Positions 9,674 through 19,320 are shown, counted from the stretch's first letter. The stretch: 64,000 nt of DNA from CAVQEK01 sp963711495 (GCA_963711495.1 CAVQEK010000004.1:2046001-2110000); one strand, 5' to 3'. Program-made: numbers and translations. Notes: generated by a model not told the origin, from the letters alone.

Positions 9674-9696
9674 TGGTTTCAGTGAACAAAAAATTT

Positions 9697-10479
9697 ATGG
9701 GATTTAACCCGGGATTTGAGATTGCAGTACTTTCCAAGCCATTGGATTTTCAATATGGCCAGGACACATTTGGGCCTGATGTGGAATATAGGAAATTAAA
9801 TGACATTCGCAGGAGCCTGTTGGATCCGGATTGTGAAGGCCCGGAGATTGTCTACGCTGTTGCTATGGACGTTGGCAAAAAAAAGCATTTACCTTTATTA
9901 CGTAAAATGTTCCTTTTATATGGCGCCGTCACCTTTTCCGCGGGTAAATTGGGCAATGAACCAGTACGAAGCCAGGGACATGTACATATTCAAAATCCAA
10001 GGAATAATTGGTCGACACCGGAGGTGTATGAAATTTGGGAGGGCAAAGCGATCGTATTGATGCAGGAAAAAGCAGCGGTAAATCCAGGCAGATGTTATGC
10101 CGTGTATGCACAACCTGGTCAGGTAGTGATTGTACCGCCGGGATGGGCACATGCCACCATCAACGCAGATATTAATAAACCATTATGTTTTGGCGCCTGG
10201 TGTGATCGCCAATATGGGTTTGAATATGATGATATTCGGGAAAGGCATGGACTCGCCTGGTATCCGATCTTGAATAGACACGGACAATTGGCATGGCAAA
10301 GCAATAAAAATTATCAAAAATCCAGGTTGATAGAGAAGGAACCAAATTCATATGAGTCCTTGGGTTTAGTAGCCAGGGAAGGATCAATTTATTCACAATT
10401 TGAAAAGGACTTTGAACGGTTTCTTTTTGTTCCGGAGCCACACATATTCAAGAATTATTGGGAGAATTTCATACCATAA
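9697..10479 (+). CDS. Second cupin-type glucose-6-phosphate isomerase-like protein
   Basis: Cupin metalloenzyme of the archaeal-type phosphoglucose isomerase family. Metal motif 1 is SQGHVHIQ followed after an insertion by PEVYEIWEGKA; motif 2 is PGQVVIVPPGWAHATIN. It is about 260 residues, longer than the first cupin because of an extra C-terminal 90 residues. The start is uncertain: ATG at 9697 is chosen, but GTG at 9673 shares a base with the preceding stop (TAGTG) and GTG at 9682 is also possible. An in-frame extension to 9634 would overlap the previous gene by 40 bases. Its substrate could differ from that of the cupin at 6347. Confidence 0.8.
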   Translation: MGFNPGFEIAVLSKPLDFQYGQDTFGPDVEYRKLNDIRRSLLDPDCEGPEIVYAVAMDVGKKKHLPLLRKMFLLYGAVTFSAGKLGNEPVRSQGHVHIQNPRNNWSTPEVYEIWEGKAIVLMQEKAAVNPGRCYAVYAQPGQVVIVPPGWAHATINADINKPLCFGAWCDRQYGFEYDDIRERHGLAWYPILNRHGQLAWQSNKNYQKSRLIEKEPNSYESLGLVAREGSIYSQFEKDFERFLFVPEPHIFKNYWENFIP

Positions 10480-10512
10480 AAAGCAACACTTAAGTCGATA
10501 AAATCATTTTTT

Positions 10513-11856
10513 ATGCATAACAAAGGCAATCAATCATTTCTTATCATGGCCGCATTTGTAGCTGCCCTGGGGGGGTTACTTTTTGGTTTTGACACCGCCG
10601 TGATCTCTGGAACTATTCCATTTATTCAACCTTATTTCGGGCTGAGTGATGTCGGGCTTGGCTGGACCGTGAGCAGTTTATTGGTGGGTTGTATTGTTGG
10701 CGTGGCGGGAGCCGGAGTGCCAGGCGATACGTTCGGACGCCGTAACGTGTTAATCGCATCGGCGTTGATTTTTCTGATCTCTGCACTGGGAACATCCATG
10801 GCAAAAAGCATCGTGGTCTTCATTTCATTCCGGTTTTTTGGAGGATTGGCGGTAGGAGTAGCCTCCATGATCTCTCCCATGTACATTGCTGAAATTTCTC
10901 CGGCAAAACTGAGGGGGAGGTTGGTAGCTGTCAATCAGTTAACCATAGTCATTGGGATACAAATTGCTTTCTTCTCCAATTATTTTCTGGCTTCGGGTGG
11001 GAATGAACCCTGGCGATGGATGTTGGCCGTAATGGCCATTCCGGCATTCCTGTTTTTTCTTGCCTTGTTTTTTGTTCCTGAAAGTCCGCGTTGGCTGGTG
11101 CAAAAAGACCGTGTCCATGAAGCTGCCGGATTGCTCAGTAAGATCAGTGGTAAAGAAGAAGCAGAAAAAGAAATGAAGGCTATAAAGGAATCTTTGGCCG
11201 TTGAAAAGGCCGGCAGCTATGGAGATTTGTGGCAACCGAGAATGAAAAGATTGATGTTGATCGGGATAGTTCTGGCCATTTTCCAACAGATTACGGGTAT
11301 CAATACCATCATGTATTATGCGCCGGTGATCTTCTCTAAAGCTGGTTCCGGGGTTGATTCATCGCTGTTGCAGACCGCTGCTGTTGGCACCGTTAATTTA
11401 CTTTTTACCCTCGTGGCTATGCGTTATATCGATCGTTCAGGGCGTCGGCCGTTATTGTTGTGGGGATCGGCGGGCATGTTTTTGTCACTCACTTTCCTGG
11501 CCGTGGCGTTTTTTCTGCAAAAGTTTGAGGGATTTTGGGTTTTACTTTTTGTTCTGACGTACATTGCCTCTTTTGCCGCCTCTCTCGGCCCAACCGTTTG
11601 GGTATTTTTGTCTGAGATCTATCCCAATCATCTGCGCAGCAAAGCGATGTCTGTGGCGATCATTGCATTGTGGATTGCTTGCTTCGTGGTTTCGCTTACT
11701 TTTCCGGTTTTGATCGGAAATCTCGGTGGCGGATATACTTTCGTGCTTTTTGCGCTTATTTGTCTGGCCAATCTGATATTTGTTTTTAAATACATTCCCG
11801 AAACCAAAGGCAAGACCCTGGAGGAGATAGAAAAGGAATTTTTTGTCGAAGGATAA
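10513..11856 (+). CDS. Sugar-porter family MFS transporter (sugar:H+ symporter)
   Basis: Twelve-segment inner-membrane permease of the sugar porter (XylE/GLUT-like) family. All family signatures are visible: GFDTAVISGT in helix 1, GRRN in the 2-3 loop, PESPRWLVQKDR after helix 6, QQITGINTIMYYAP in helix 7, RSGRRPLLLWG in the 8-9 loop and PETKGKTLEEIE at the C-terminus. At 447 residues it is full length. It follows the second cupin by 33 bases and is probably the importer that supplies the cassette's kinase. The transported sugar cannot be decided from sequence. There is no SusC/SusD pair nearby, so outer-membrane entry is by another route. Confidence 0.93.
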   Translation: MHNKGNQSFLIMAAFVAALGGLLFGFDTAVISGTIPFIQPYFGLSDVGLGWTVSSLLVGCIVGVAGAGVPGDTFGRRNVLIASALIFLISALGTSMAKSIVVFISFRFFGGLAVGVASMISPMYIAEISPAKLRGRLVAVNQLTIVIGIQIAFFSNYFLASGGNEPWRWMLAVMAIPAFLFFLALFFVPESPRWLVQKDRVHEAAGLLSKISGKEEAEKEMKAIKESLAVEKAGSYGDLWQPRMKRLMLIGIVLAIFQQITGINTIMYYAPVIFSKAGSGVDSSLLQTAAVGTVNLLFTLVAMRYIDRSGRRPLLLWGSAGMFLSLTFLAVAFFLQKFEGFWVLLFVLTYIASFAASLGPTVWVFLSEIYPNHLRSKAMSVAIIALWIACFVVSLTFPVLIGNLGGGYTFVLFALICLANLIFVFKYIPETKGKTLEEIEKEFFVEG

Positions 11857-12119
11857 TTTTGCATTGTCCTGCCAGGATGATACTATATTTTAACCAGGGA
11901 AAAACATAATATGACTACTACCGTGGGTGTTTCTCATCGGTGATGTGATGTTACATCAATTTGTCCGCTCAAGATTTTGTGGGGCATTTGCTGGAGAAAA
12001 TCCGGAAAATCATAAATAAATCATAAAACCGGATGATAAATAAAAACTTCCGGGCACATACGGATTGAAAATATTATATTCGAAATCTAATTAACGTGAA
12101 CATAAACCATACCAGCAAC

Positions 12120-14078
12120 ATGAAGAGTTTTAATGCAGGGAGGCCTTCCGGCATTGGATTCGCCACTCTTTTGTGGCACTCCATGGTAGTTTTATTTTTT
12201 ATTTCAGTATCGTTGACCGCCTTGGCGGGGAACCAGGACTTAGTGCTTAAATCTCCGGATAAGGAAATCGTACTTAACGTAATGGCCGATGATCACTTTG
12301 ACAATGCAGCCTGCCATTATTCCATCAGTTACAAAGGCAAAACGGTGTTGTCGTCATCGGCCATAGCCATTTCTTTTGATCAATTTGAATTTAATCAGGA
12401 TTTCATTTTGAACAGTATTGAGCGATCAAAGCACAATGATAGTTGGGAAAATGCATTTGGTGAGAAGCGACAGGTTCCGGATCGATATCGCGAGCTTAAA
12501 GTTAATTTTGAAGACAAAACCAATACAAAAAGGAAAGTGAATCTGATCTTTCGAGTGTACAATGAAGGTGTAGCGTTGTCATACTCGATACCGAATGCAG
12601 CACTTGGTGATTCTATTCTCATCAAAGATGAAAACATCCGCTTTAGTTTTATGGAAGATTATATTACCTGGGCCACTTACAGGGCCCAAGGTGAATATGA
12701 AAAAACACCGATCAGCCGAGTGAAACCAGAATGTGAGAGACCACTGGTTGTAGAACAATCTTCTCAGATGATTGCAATAGCTGAAGCTAAACTGGTTGAC
12801 TATGCCCGGATGAAGTTATCTCCGGATAATTCCAGGCCATTTTCGTTGAGAACGCAATTAGCCGGAACAGTAAAAAAATCACTTCCTTTCCAGTCACCAT
12901 GGCGAGTGATCATGATCGGTGACAATGCAGGTGATCTGTTGCAAAAAAACTATCTGATCTTAAATCTAAATGACCCCTGCGCGATTAAAGATATTTCCTG
13001 GATCAGGCCGGGTAAGGTGATCCGGGAAGTCACACTGACTACCCAGGGTGGATTGGCTTGTGTCGATTTTGCGGCAACGCATGGTTTGCAATATGTGGAA
13101 TTCGATGCTGGCTGGTATGGACCGGAAGGCGATCCCGATTCAGATGCTTCTACCATTACGGTCGATCCGAAGCGTTCGGCCGGTCCGCTGGATCTGCACC
13201 ATATTATTGAATATGGAAAATCCAGAGGCATTGGTATCATTCTATATGTGAATCATCTGGCTTTAGAAAAGAAAATCGATCAGCTTTTGCCACTTTATGA
13301 ATCCTGGGGAATCAAAGGTTTGAAATACGGTTTTGTCAATGTGGGCTCGCAACACTGGACCAGTTGGTTGCACGAAGCTGTAAGAAAAGCGGCAGCACAT
13401 CATCTGATGGTCGATATTCACGATGAATACCGTCCAACCGGATATTCAAGGACATATCCCAACCTGATGACCCAGGAAGGTATTCGTGGCGATGAAGAAA
13501 GCATCACCAACGACCATACGCTGATCTCCATGTTTACACGCTTGTTGGCCGGTGCCGGGGATAACACGATTTGTTACTATGCTCCAAGAGTGACGGAGAA
13601 AATGGGTTCCCACGCTTCACAATTGGCTAAATCAATCATGCTATTCAGCCCATGGGAATTTCTTTTTTGGTACGATCGACCTGAAGGTTCACCAGGAAAG
13701 GTTGGTGGTGCAGGAAGTAGTGAAGGTATTATTGGTGATGAACCTGAATTGGAATTTTTCAAGGAAATTCCAACGGTTTGGGATGAGACGCGGGTACTGG
13801 ATTCAAAAATCGGAGAATATGCTTTAATAGCCAGAAGGAAAGGCGGCGAATGGTTTGTTGGAGGTATGACAGGTTCTGCCGGTAGGAGAATGGACCTGGA
13901 TTTAAGTTTTTTAAACAAACATAAAAAGTATGAAGCCAAAATATATCAGGATGACCCTTCGGCGGATACCAGAACCTTTGTGAGCATTCAAAAAATGGAG
14001 TTGGAAGCTGATTCCAACTATGCTATAAATCTGGAATCAAGACAGGGATTTGTGATGACAATTTTTCCCCAGGACTAA
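12120..14078 (+). CDS. GH97 family glycosidase (alpha-glucosidase/alpha-galactosidase type)
   Basis: Secreted alpha-glycoside hydrolase. ATG at 12120 is favoured over GTG at 12096; the first 40 residues are basic then hydrophobic, ending near LTALAG. The N-terminal beta-sandwich (about residues 40-290) is followed by a catalytic (beta/alpha)8 barrel with the GH97 motifs EFDAGWYGP, GIILYVN, WGIKGLKYGF, MVDIHDEYRPTGYSRTYPN and MTQEGIRGDEE (Glu453). Where retaining members have Asp in a K-x-D-F motif, this protein has Gly404, a feature associated with the inverting (SusB-like) branch; that inference rests on remembered family knowledge. It lies 40 bases upstream of the GH3 reading frame and likely works with it. 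Confidence 0.9.
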   Translation: MKSFNAGRPSGIGFATLLWHSMVVLFFISVSLTALAGNQDLVLKSPDKEIVLNVMADDHFDNAACHYSISYKGKTVLSSSAIAISFDQFEFNQDFILNSIERSKHNDSWENAFGEKRQVPDRYRELKVNFEDKTNTKRKVNLIFRVYNEGVALSYSIPNAALGDSILIKDENIRFSFMEDYITWATYRAQGEYEKTPISRVKPECERPLVVEQSSQMIAIAEAKLVDYARMKLSPDNSRPFSLRTQLAGTVKKSLPFQSPWRVIMIGDNAGDLLQKNYLILNLNDPCAIKDISWIRPGKVIREVTLTTQGGLACVDFAATHGLQYVEFDAGWYGPEGDPDSDASTITVDPKRSAGPLDLHHIIEYGKSRGIGIILYVNHLALEKKIDQLLPLYESWGIKGLKYGFVNVGSQHWTSWLHEAVRKAAAHHLMVDIHDEYRPTGYSRTYPNLMTQEGIRGDEESITNDHTLISMFTRLLAGAGDNTICYYAPRVTEKMGSHASQLAKSIMLFSPWEFLFWYDRPEGSPGKVGGAGSSEGIIGDEPELEFFKEIPTVWDETRVLDSKIGEYALIARRKGGEWFVGGMTGSAGRRMDLDLSFLNKHKKYEAKIYQDDPSADTRTFVSIQKMELEADSNYAINLESRQGFVMTIFPQD

Positions 14079-14163
14079 AACAGGATTTAGAAATCTTTAA
14101 AAATGATTGGCTGTTTTGACAGCAGACTTGACATCAACATCACTAAAGACAAATTTTAAGACT

Positions 14164-16554
14164 ATGAAAAAAATTGTATTGATAACGATAGGCTGTATGA
14201 TCAGTTTTTTATCCTACAGCCAGAAAAAGGAAAATATTTATCACAAAGGCTGGATTGATTTTAATAAAAATGGCATAGAGGATATTTTTGAAGACCCTCA
14301 AAAACCAGTGGAAGAACGCATCAATGATTTGCTTTCGCAGATGACTATTGAAGAAAAAACCTGCCAGATGGTTACACTTTACGGATATGGTCGTGTGTTG
14401 AAAGATGAAATGCCGACTCCGGATTGGAAAAACAAGTTGTGGAAAGATGGGTTAGCAAACATTGATGAAGAACTCAATAGCGTGGCCTATCATGCTTCAG
14501 CGCAAACCCAATATTCTTATCCCTATTCAAAACATGCGGAAGCCATCAATACCATTCAGCGATGGTTTGTAGAAAATACCCGGCTGGGAATCCCTGTGGA
14601 TTTTACCAACGAAGGAATTCGTGGACTTTGTCATGATCGGGCTACCAGTTTCCCGGCGGATATTGGCGTTGGCAGCAGTTGGGACAAAACGTTGGCACAC
14701 CAGATTGGAACGATCATTGGAAGTGAAGCCAAAGTATTGGGATACACCAACATCTATGCCCCCATTCTCGATCCGGCCCGTGACCCAAGATGGGGTCGAA
14801 TCGTTGAATCCTACAGCGAAGATCCTTTTTTGGTTGCACAAATGGGCATTCAGGTGTCTTCGGGCATTCAACAGCAGGGTGTTGCTTCTACGTTGAAACA
14901 TTATGCAGTGTACAGTGTGCCAAAAGGAGGAAGAGACGGAGATGCCCGTACTGACCCGCATGTAGCGCTGCGCGAAATGTACAATGTTTATCTCTATCCG
15001 TTTCAGCACGTCATTGAGGCAGTTCATCCAAAAGGTGTGATGAGTTCCTATAATGATTATGACGGGGTTCCCATTTCGGCGAGTTATTTATTTCTCACTG
15101 AATTACTCCGTCAGAAATTTGGCTTCAACGGATATGTGGTTTCCGATAGCGATGCGGTGAAATTTATTTTTAGCAAACATCATGTGGCGAAAGATTACAA
15201 AGATGCTGTCCGGGAAAGCGTAGATGCTGGTTTGAACGTAAGGACCACCTTCACACAGCCAGATGTATTTGTCAATCCACTCCGTGAGTTGGTAAAGGAT
15301 GGTGAAATTGCAGAGTCCACGTTAAACTCCAGGGTGGGCGATGTACTGAGGGTGAAATTCGAACTTGGAATGTTTGATCATCCTTATGTTGAAAACACCA
15401 AGGATGCCGATAAAATTGTGCATTCACCGGAGCACGTAGAAATTTCAAAAAAGGCCAGTCGGGAGTCCTTAGTGCTTTTGAAAAATGATAACAATATATT
15501 GCCACTGGATAAATCCAAATTTAAATCAATTCTTGTTACTGGCCCCAATGCTGATGCCATAGAACAATCGATCAGTCGTTATGGCCCCTCAAATATCAAT
15601 GTGGTGAGTGTACTGGCGGGTATCAAAAAGAAAGTTTCGCCGGAAGTGAAAGTTGATTTTGCGCCGGGTTGTCACATCACCCCGGATAATTGGCCGGAGA
15701 TGGAATTGATCTACAGGCCACCGACAGGAGAGGAGAAAAATATGATCGATGAAGCCGTGAGCAAGGCCAAAGAAAGCGACCTGGCAGTTGTTGTGCTCGG
15801 CGATGATCGCAATACAGTGGGAGAATCATTCTCCCGGACTTCCCTGCAACTGCCCGGATATCAGGAAGATCTTCTCGAAGCCATCTATGCCACCGGGACT
15901 CCGGTTGTACTGGTGCTGATCAACGGCAGGCCGATGACCATTAATTGGGCCGATAAATACATACCGGCTATTTTGGAAGCTTGGTTCCCAGGTGAATATG
16001 GCGGGGATGCAGTTGCCGATGCGCTGTTTGGCGATTACAATCCTGGCGGAAAACTGACGGTTACTTTCCCTAAAACTGTCGGACAAGTTCCACTGAATTT
16101 TCCCTTTAAGCCAGGATCACAGGCGGGACAAGGCAGAAACCATTCAAGGATTGTTGGGCCGTTATATCCCTTCGGTTTTGGTCTCAGTTATACCACTTTT
16201 GAATATTCTGGTTTGAAGATCACCCCGGAAAAACAACACCCTGCTGGTAATATTCAAGTATCCTGTGATATAAAAAATACCGGTAAAATGGCCGGAGATG
16301 AAATTGTGCAGTTGTATTTTCATGACGAGGTGAGCAGTGTAACAGTGTATGAGCAACAGCTTCGCGGGTTTGAACGGGTTCATCTGGATCCCGGTGAAAC
16401 AAAAACCATTACCTTCGAGCTCACACCGGATGATTTATCACTTTTGGACCAGAATATGAACCGGGTTGTTGAACCGGGAATTTTTGAGGTGATGGTTGGC
16501 AGTTCATCAACGGACATCAGATTGAAAGGGGATTTTGAGATGCTGGCAGAATAA
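14164..16554 (+). CDS. GH3 beta-glycosidase, secreted
   Basis: Removes beta-linked glucose or xylose from oligosaccharide ends. The ATG at 14164 starts a signal peptide (KKIVLITIGCMISFLSYS); an upstream TTG at 14107 is unlikely. Domain order: N-terminal (beta/alpha)8 barrel with TNEGIRG, RDPRWGRI, ESYSEDPFL and KHY, and the nucleophile in GYVVSDSDAV (Asp328); then an alpha/beta sandwich starting near RESLVLLKNDNNILPL; then a fibronectin-III-like domain from about residue 680 to the end. Length near 797 residues is typical. It follows GH97 in the same direction and may be co-transcribed. Whether it is a glucosidase or xylosidase is open. Confidence 0.93.
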   Translation: MKKIVLITIGCMISFLSYSQKKENIYHKGWIDFNKNGIEDIFEDPQKPVEERINDLLSQMTIEEKTCQMVTLYGYGRVLKDEMPTPDWKNKLWKDGLANIDEELNSVAYHASAQTQYSYPYSKHAEAINTIQRWFVENTRLGIPVDFTNEGIRGLCHDRATSFPADIGVGSSWDKTLAHQIGTIIGSEAKVLGYTNIYAPILDPARDPRWGRIVESYSEDPFLVAQMGIQVSSGIQQQGVASTLKHYAVYSVPKGGRDGDARTDPHVALREMYNVYLYPFQHVIEAVHPKGVMSSYNDYDGVPISASYLFLTELLRQKFGFNGYVVSDSDAVKFIFSKHHVAKDYKDAVRESVDAGLNVRTTFTQPDVFVNPLRELVKDGEIAESTLNSRVGDVLRVKFELGMFDHPYVENTKDADKIVHSPEHVEISKKASRESLVLLKNDNNILPLDKSKFKSILVTGPNADAIEQSISRYGPSNINVVSVLAGIKKKVSPEVKVDFAPGCHITPDNWPEMELIYRPPTGEEKNMIDEAVSKAKESDLAVVVLGDDRNTVGESFSRTSLQLPGYQEDLLEAIYATGTPVVLVLINGRPMTINWADKYIPAILEAWFPGEYGGDAVADALFGDYNPGGKLTVTFPKTVGQVPLNFPFKPGSQAGQGRNHSRIVGPLYPFGFGLSYTTFEYSGLKITPEKQHPAGNIQVSCDIKNTGKMAGDEIVQLYFHDEVSSVTVYEQQLRGFERVHLDPGETKTITFELTPDDLSLLDQNMNRVVEPGIFEVMVGSSSTDIRLKGDFEMLAE

Positions 16555-16725
16555 GCATTTTTAGATAGTTCTGATCAACTTGATTGAACAGGAAATCCAG
16601 ATATAACAGTCTGTGTCATTGTTTTAAATCCAGTTCAGAATTGGATCTGTGAGTATTGACAATTGATCATGATGCCACAGGCAGGTGAATTTCTGAAATA
16701 TCCGGTGGCGGACACATAGACTCCA

Positions 16726-16756
16726 TTGTTTTTGATGCTGTGATTTCGTATTTTAG
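16726..16756 (+). promoter_or_regulatory. Candidate Bacteroidota-type promoter for the CHAT locus
   Basis: TTG at 16726-16728, a 20-base spacer, then TATTTTAG at 16749-16756, 29 bases before the ATG of the first gene. This is one mismatch from the -7 box TAnnTTTG with normal spacing. It separates the locus from the GH3 gene, which ends 170 bases earlier. Prediction only. Confidence 0.4.
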
Positions 16757-16785
16757 ACAGGCATCTAAACTAACATCAAACAATC

Positions 16786-17859
16786 ATGGCAATTCTTGAT
16801 GTTTGGAAGAAGGTTGTAAAATCTCCTGCTTTCATACCCGACCATTTCTCAATCCCCCCGGAACAAGTAGATATTGGCGACAGGATCAATGTGGCCTTTG
16901 AGCCTCATCAACATTATTTTTTAGTCCGCGTCAATGAATTATTTCTTACATATAAGCGAAAATGGTTCTCTACTTATGATCCGGTAGTTTTTGCGGTTTC
17001 GGAATTTCAATATGGGACGAATAAAATTGTCACACCTTTTTTAGTGGGGCCTTCCATGTTGCAGTCTCAACACGAAAAATTGCCACAGGGTATGGTGTTT
17101 AAAGACACCACCGTTGCTGGTCTGCACCCTTATCGTGGGGGTATTTTTGGACTGAGCATTGTTTTGGGGCAATTGCAGCAGCAGAATTATCTGCGAAAAC
17201 TGTTAAGCTTTATGGAGAGTGCTGCGGGAGCATTTACCGGGGGATTCGCATCGGCCATGATCAGTTATGGGAATATTGCCAAAATGATTCTCGATGGCAT
17301 CGACACCTTGATCGACAATGATGGTTTGGTGCCATTAATTGGCTACAGACAGGAATTTCTGCCAGAAGTTCAGGACAATTTTTCTACGGGATATTTTGTG
17401 TTGCTGAACAGCCGGCAAAATGAAATCGATAAAAGTAAATTGTTTGTGCGCCGGAATTCATTGTATTATGGCGATTCAATGGAAAAATCCACCCCTTTCC
17501 GGTCAGATGATTATGTGCTGTACAGTATCATGTCAGCTACAAAGCGAGGTGACACGGAAGCGCTTCCTTTTCATAGTCAGTTTTTGGAATTGCAAAAATT
17601 GATTAGTGAAATGAACGATATTACCCAAGAGGAAAAGAAAATTATTAATGGAAAGCTGTTTTCTCTTCAGGATTCAGTACGAATGAGCCCGGATATGATC
17701 CGGCCCCAGGTTTTGACGCAAATACAGGTATATAGAAATGATATCTCGGAAATGATTGCTGCCCGGCAGCCATTGAGTGGTGCCAAGGCTGAGAAAAAGG
17801 CACCCAAAGATGAATGGGAACAGAAAATGGACAGTATGGCTTTAGAAATTTTAAACTGA
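16786..17859 (+). CDS. Unknown protein, first gene of CHAT/TPR locus
   Basis: No family recognised. 357 residues, no signal peptide. The N-terminal half (about 20-110) is beta-rich with aromatic patches (FEPHQHYFLVRVNELFL, TYDPVVFAVSEFQYG). Residues about 125-190 contain a glycine- and alanine-rich, moderately hydrophobic stretch (SAAGAFTGGFASAMISYGNIAK) that could be a membrane-active or buried helix. The C-terminal 100 residues are helical and charged, with a lysine-rich linker (AKAEKKAPKDEWEQK). It is 15 bases upstream of the CHAT gene, so the two are almost certainly co-expressed. It could be a partner or a cleavage target of the CHAT protein; that is inference from position only. Confidence 0.7.
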   Translation: MAILDVWKKVVKSPAFIPDHFSIPPEQVDIGDRINVAFEPHQHYFLVRVNELFLTYKRKWFSTYDPVVFAVSEFQYGTNKIVTPFLVGPSMLQSQHEKLPQGMVFKDTTVAGLHPYRGGIFGLSIVLGQLQQQNYLRKLLSFMESAAGAFTGGFASAMISYGNIAKMILDGIDTLIDNDGLVPLIGYRQEFLPEVQDNFSTGYFVLLNSRQNEIDKSKLFVRRNSLYYGDSMEKSTPFRSDDYVLYSIMSATKRGDTEALPFHSQFLELQKLISEMNDITQEEKKIINGKLFSLQDSVRMSPDMIRPQVLTQIQVYRNDISEMIAARQPLSGAKAEKKAPKDEWEQKMDSMALEILN

Positions 17860-17874
17860 CAAAATTCAAGGATC

Positions 17875-19281
17875 ATGGGCGACAGCAACTCACTTTTGAT
17901 GAAGATCACTTTTGAGACGAATAAAATTCTCATTCAAAGGTCTGTTACGTCTATGAAAGACGACGTGCTGGAAAAAAACACCATTAAACTTGAATTGAGT
18001 GTTGCCAGGATATTCCACAAAGTACTAAACAAGGGGAGGTTGGTGGAAATATTTGAGAAAACCGATTATGAACTTCTGGGCAATATGATGTATAAGATCC
18101 TGGTGAGACACGAAAAGGTGAAGACATTTTTCCTGAATATTCTCGCCGAAGTCATCCGCGATAAAGAAAGTCGATGTCGTGTATTGCTTGAATTTAAAGA
18201 GGATATTTTTGAACTCGCGGCTTTGCCCTGGGAATATTTGCTGATCCCCGGCATAGAAGAGCGGCAGATTCCAACTTTTTTTTTGGCAGCAGACCGGCAC
18301 AAACAATTCGATTTGATCCGATATATTGATATTGAGAATAAATCGTTCAAACCTTTCAATCCTGATGATCAACAAGAAATCAATACCATTCTGATCGTCG
18401 TCAATGCCATGGACAAACCAGTTGAAAAACTGGAACTGATCGAAGTATTTAAAAAGTTGACCGGACGATACAAAAAAGAAGCGCAGGCAAATGGGTTGGT
18501 TTTATCCAAGTTCAATTCGTTTGTAATCGAAAATCCCGGAAAAGACGACATTTATGAAAAGTTGGCAGAGACTGTTCAAAATATTCCGGGACCCTATGTA
18601 TTGCATTTTTATGGCCATGCTGAAATGCGCAATGATGGTCCATATATCGGTTTATATGGTGCAGATGGAAATGTTGAATGGGTTAAGGGTAAACTTTTCA
18701 CTGATTTATTTGATCAACAAGCCAATGCTTTGGATTTGCCAGCGCTCACTATTCTTCAAGCTTGTGAGAGTGGTCAGGTAGATGAAAATGGCCAGGGACT
18801 TGGAATAGGACTGGCCAGGAAGGGTGTGCCTTCGGTAATCGCCATGCAGAATGAAGTTACGGAAGATGTATCCCGGGCTTTTATAGAAAAACTTTACACA
18901 TTACTTCTGGAGGGAGAAGAAATAGACCATGCAGTTACCCAGGGAAGATATTTTTTGGGGTGTGAATACGGTAAAGACCAAAATGTTTTCGACGATCACT
19001 ATAATACCAATACTTTCGGTACACCGGTCATTTTTACGAGTGTTGGCGAATCGATCAGCCTGATGCCGAAAATTGAAAAAGAGAAAGTCGTTTCTGCCAA
19101 AAAGAACAAGCGTTGTCAACGCTGTGGTTGGCGATATACCAATACACAACTGGAAATCTGTAACCGAAACTTTTGTGGGGGTAAACTGATCGACGAAGAA
19201 CAATTTGCCTCGGCTACCAGCGCAGCCACAGGTCAGCAGGAACGCCCTACCATGAAAAGCACCGTGGATCAGGGAACTTGA
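17875..19281 (+). CDS. CHAT-domain caspase-like protease with C-terminal zinc ribbon
   Basis: Cytoplasmic protein of 468 residues. Residues 1-130 form a beta/alpha N-terminal region with LELSVARIFH and VLLEFKEDIFELAALPWEYLL, the strand-and-helix pattern that precedes CHAT domains. The CHAT core shows the catalytic His in LHFYGHAEM (His248) and Cys in TILQACESGQ (Cys297), followed by GLGIGLARKGVPSVIAMQ, typical of the caspase-like clan. After a linker, four cysteines in CQRCGWRY and ICNRNFCGG form a probable zinc ribbon (about residues 418-440). Both catalytic residues are present, so proteolytic activity is plausible. It lies between the unknown gene (15 bases) and the TPR gene (39 bases). 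The substrate is unknown. Confidence 0.88.
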   Translation: MGDSNSLLMKITFETNKILIQRSVTSMKDDVLEKNTIKLELSVARIFHKVLNKGRLVEIFEKTDYELLGNMMYKILVRHEKVKTFFLNILAEVIRDKESRCRVLLEFKEDIFELAALPWEYLLIPGIEERQIPTFFLAADRHKQFDLIRYIDIENKSFKPFNPDDQQEINTILIVVNAMDKPVEKLELIEVFKKLTGRYKKEAQANGLVLSKFNSFVIENPGKDDIYEKLAETVQNIPGPYVLHFYGHAEMRNDGPYIGLYGADGNVEWVKGKLFTDLFDQQANALDLPALTILQACESGQVDENGQGLGIGLARKGVPSVIAMQNEVTEDVSRAFIEKLYTLLLEGEEIDHAVTQGRYFLGCEYGKDQNVFDDHYNTNTFGTPVIFTSVGESISLMPKIEKEKVVSAKKNKRCQRCGWRYTNTQLEICNRNFCGGKLIDEEQFASATSAATGQQERPTMKSTVDQGT

Positions 19282-19320
19282 AAGTTAACGCACAAAAAAA
19301 TCAGCAATGCATGCATATTT

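Noticed and set aside
9634..9696. Upstream start for the second cupin gene
   Set aside because: Would overlap the isomerase by 40 bases; ATG at 9697 or GTG at 9673/9682 fit better.
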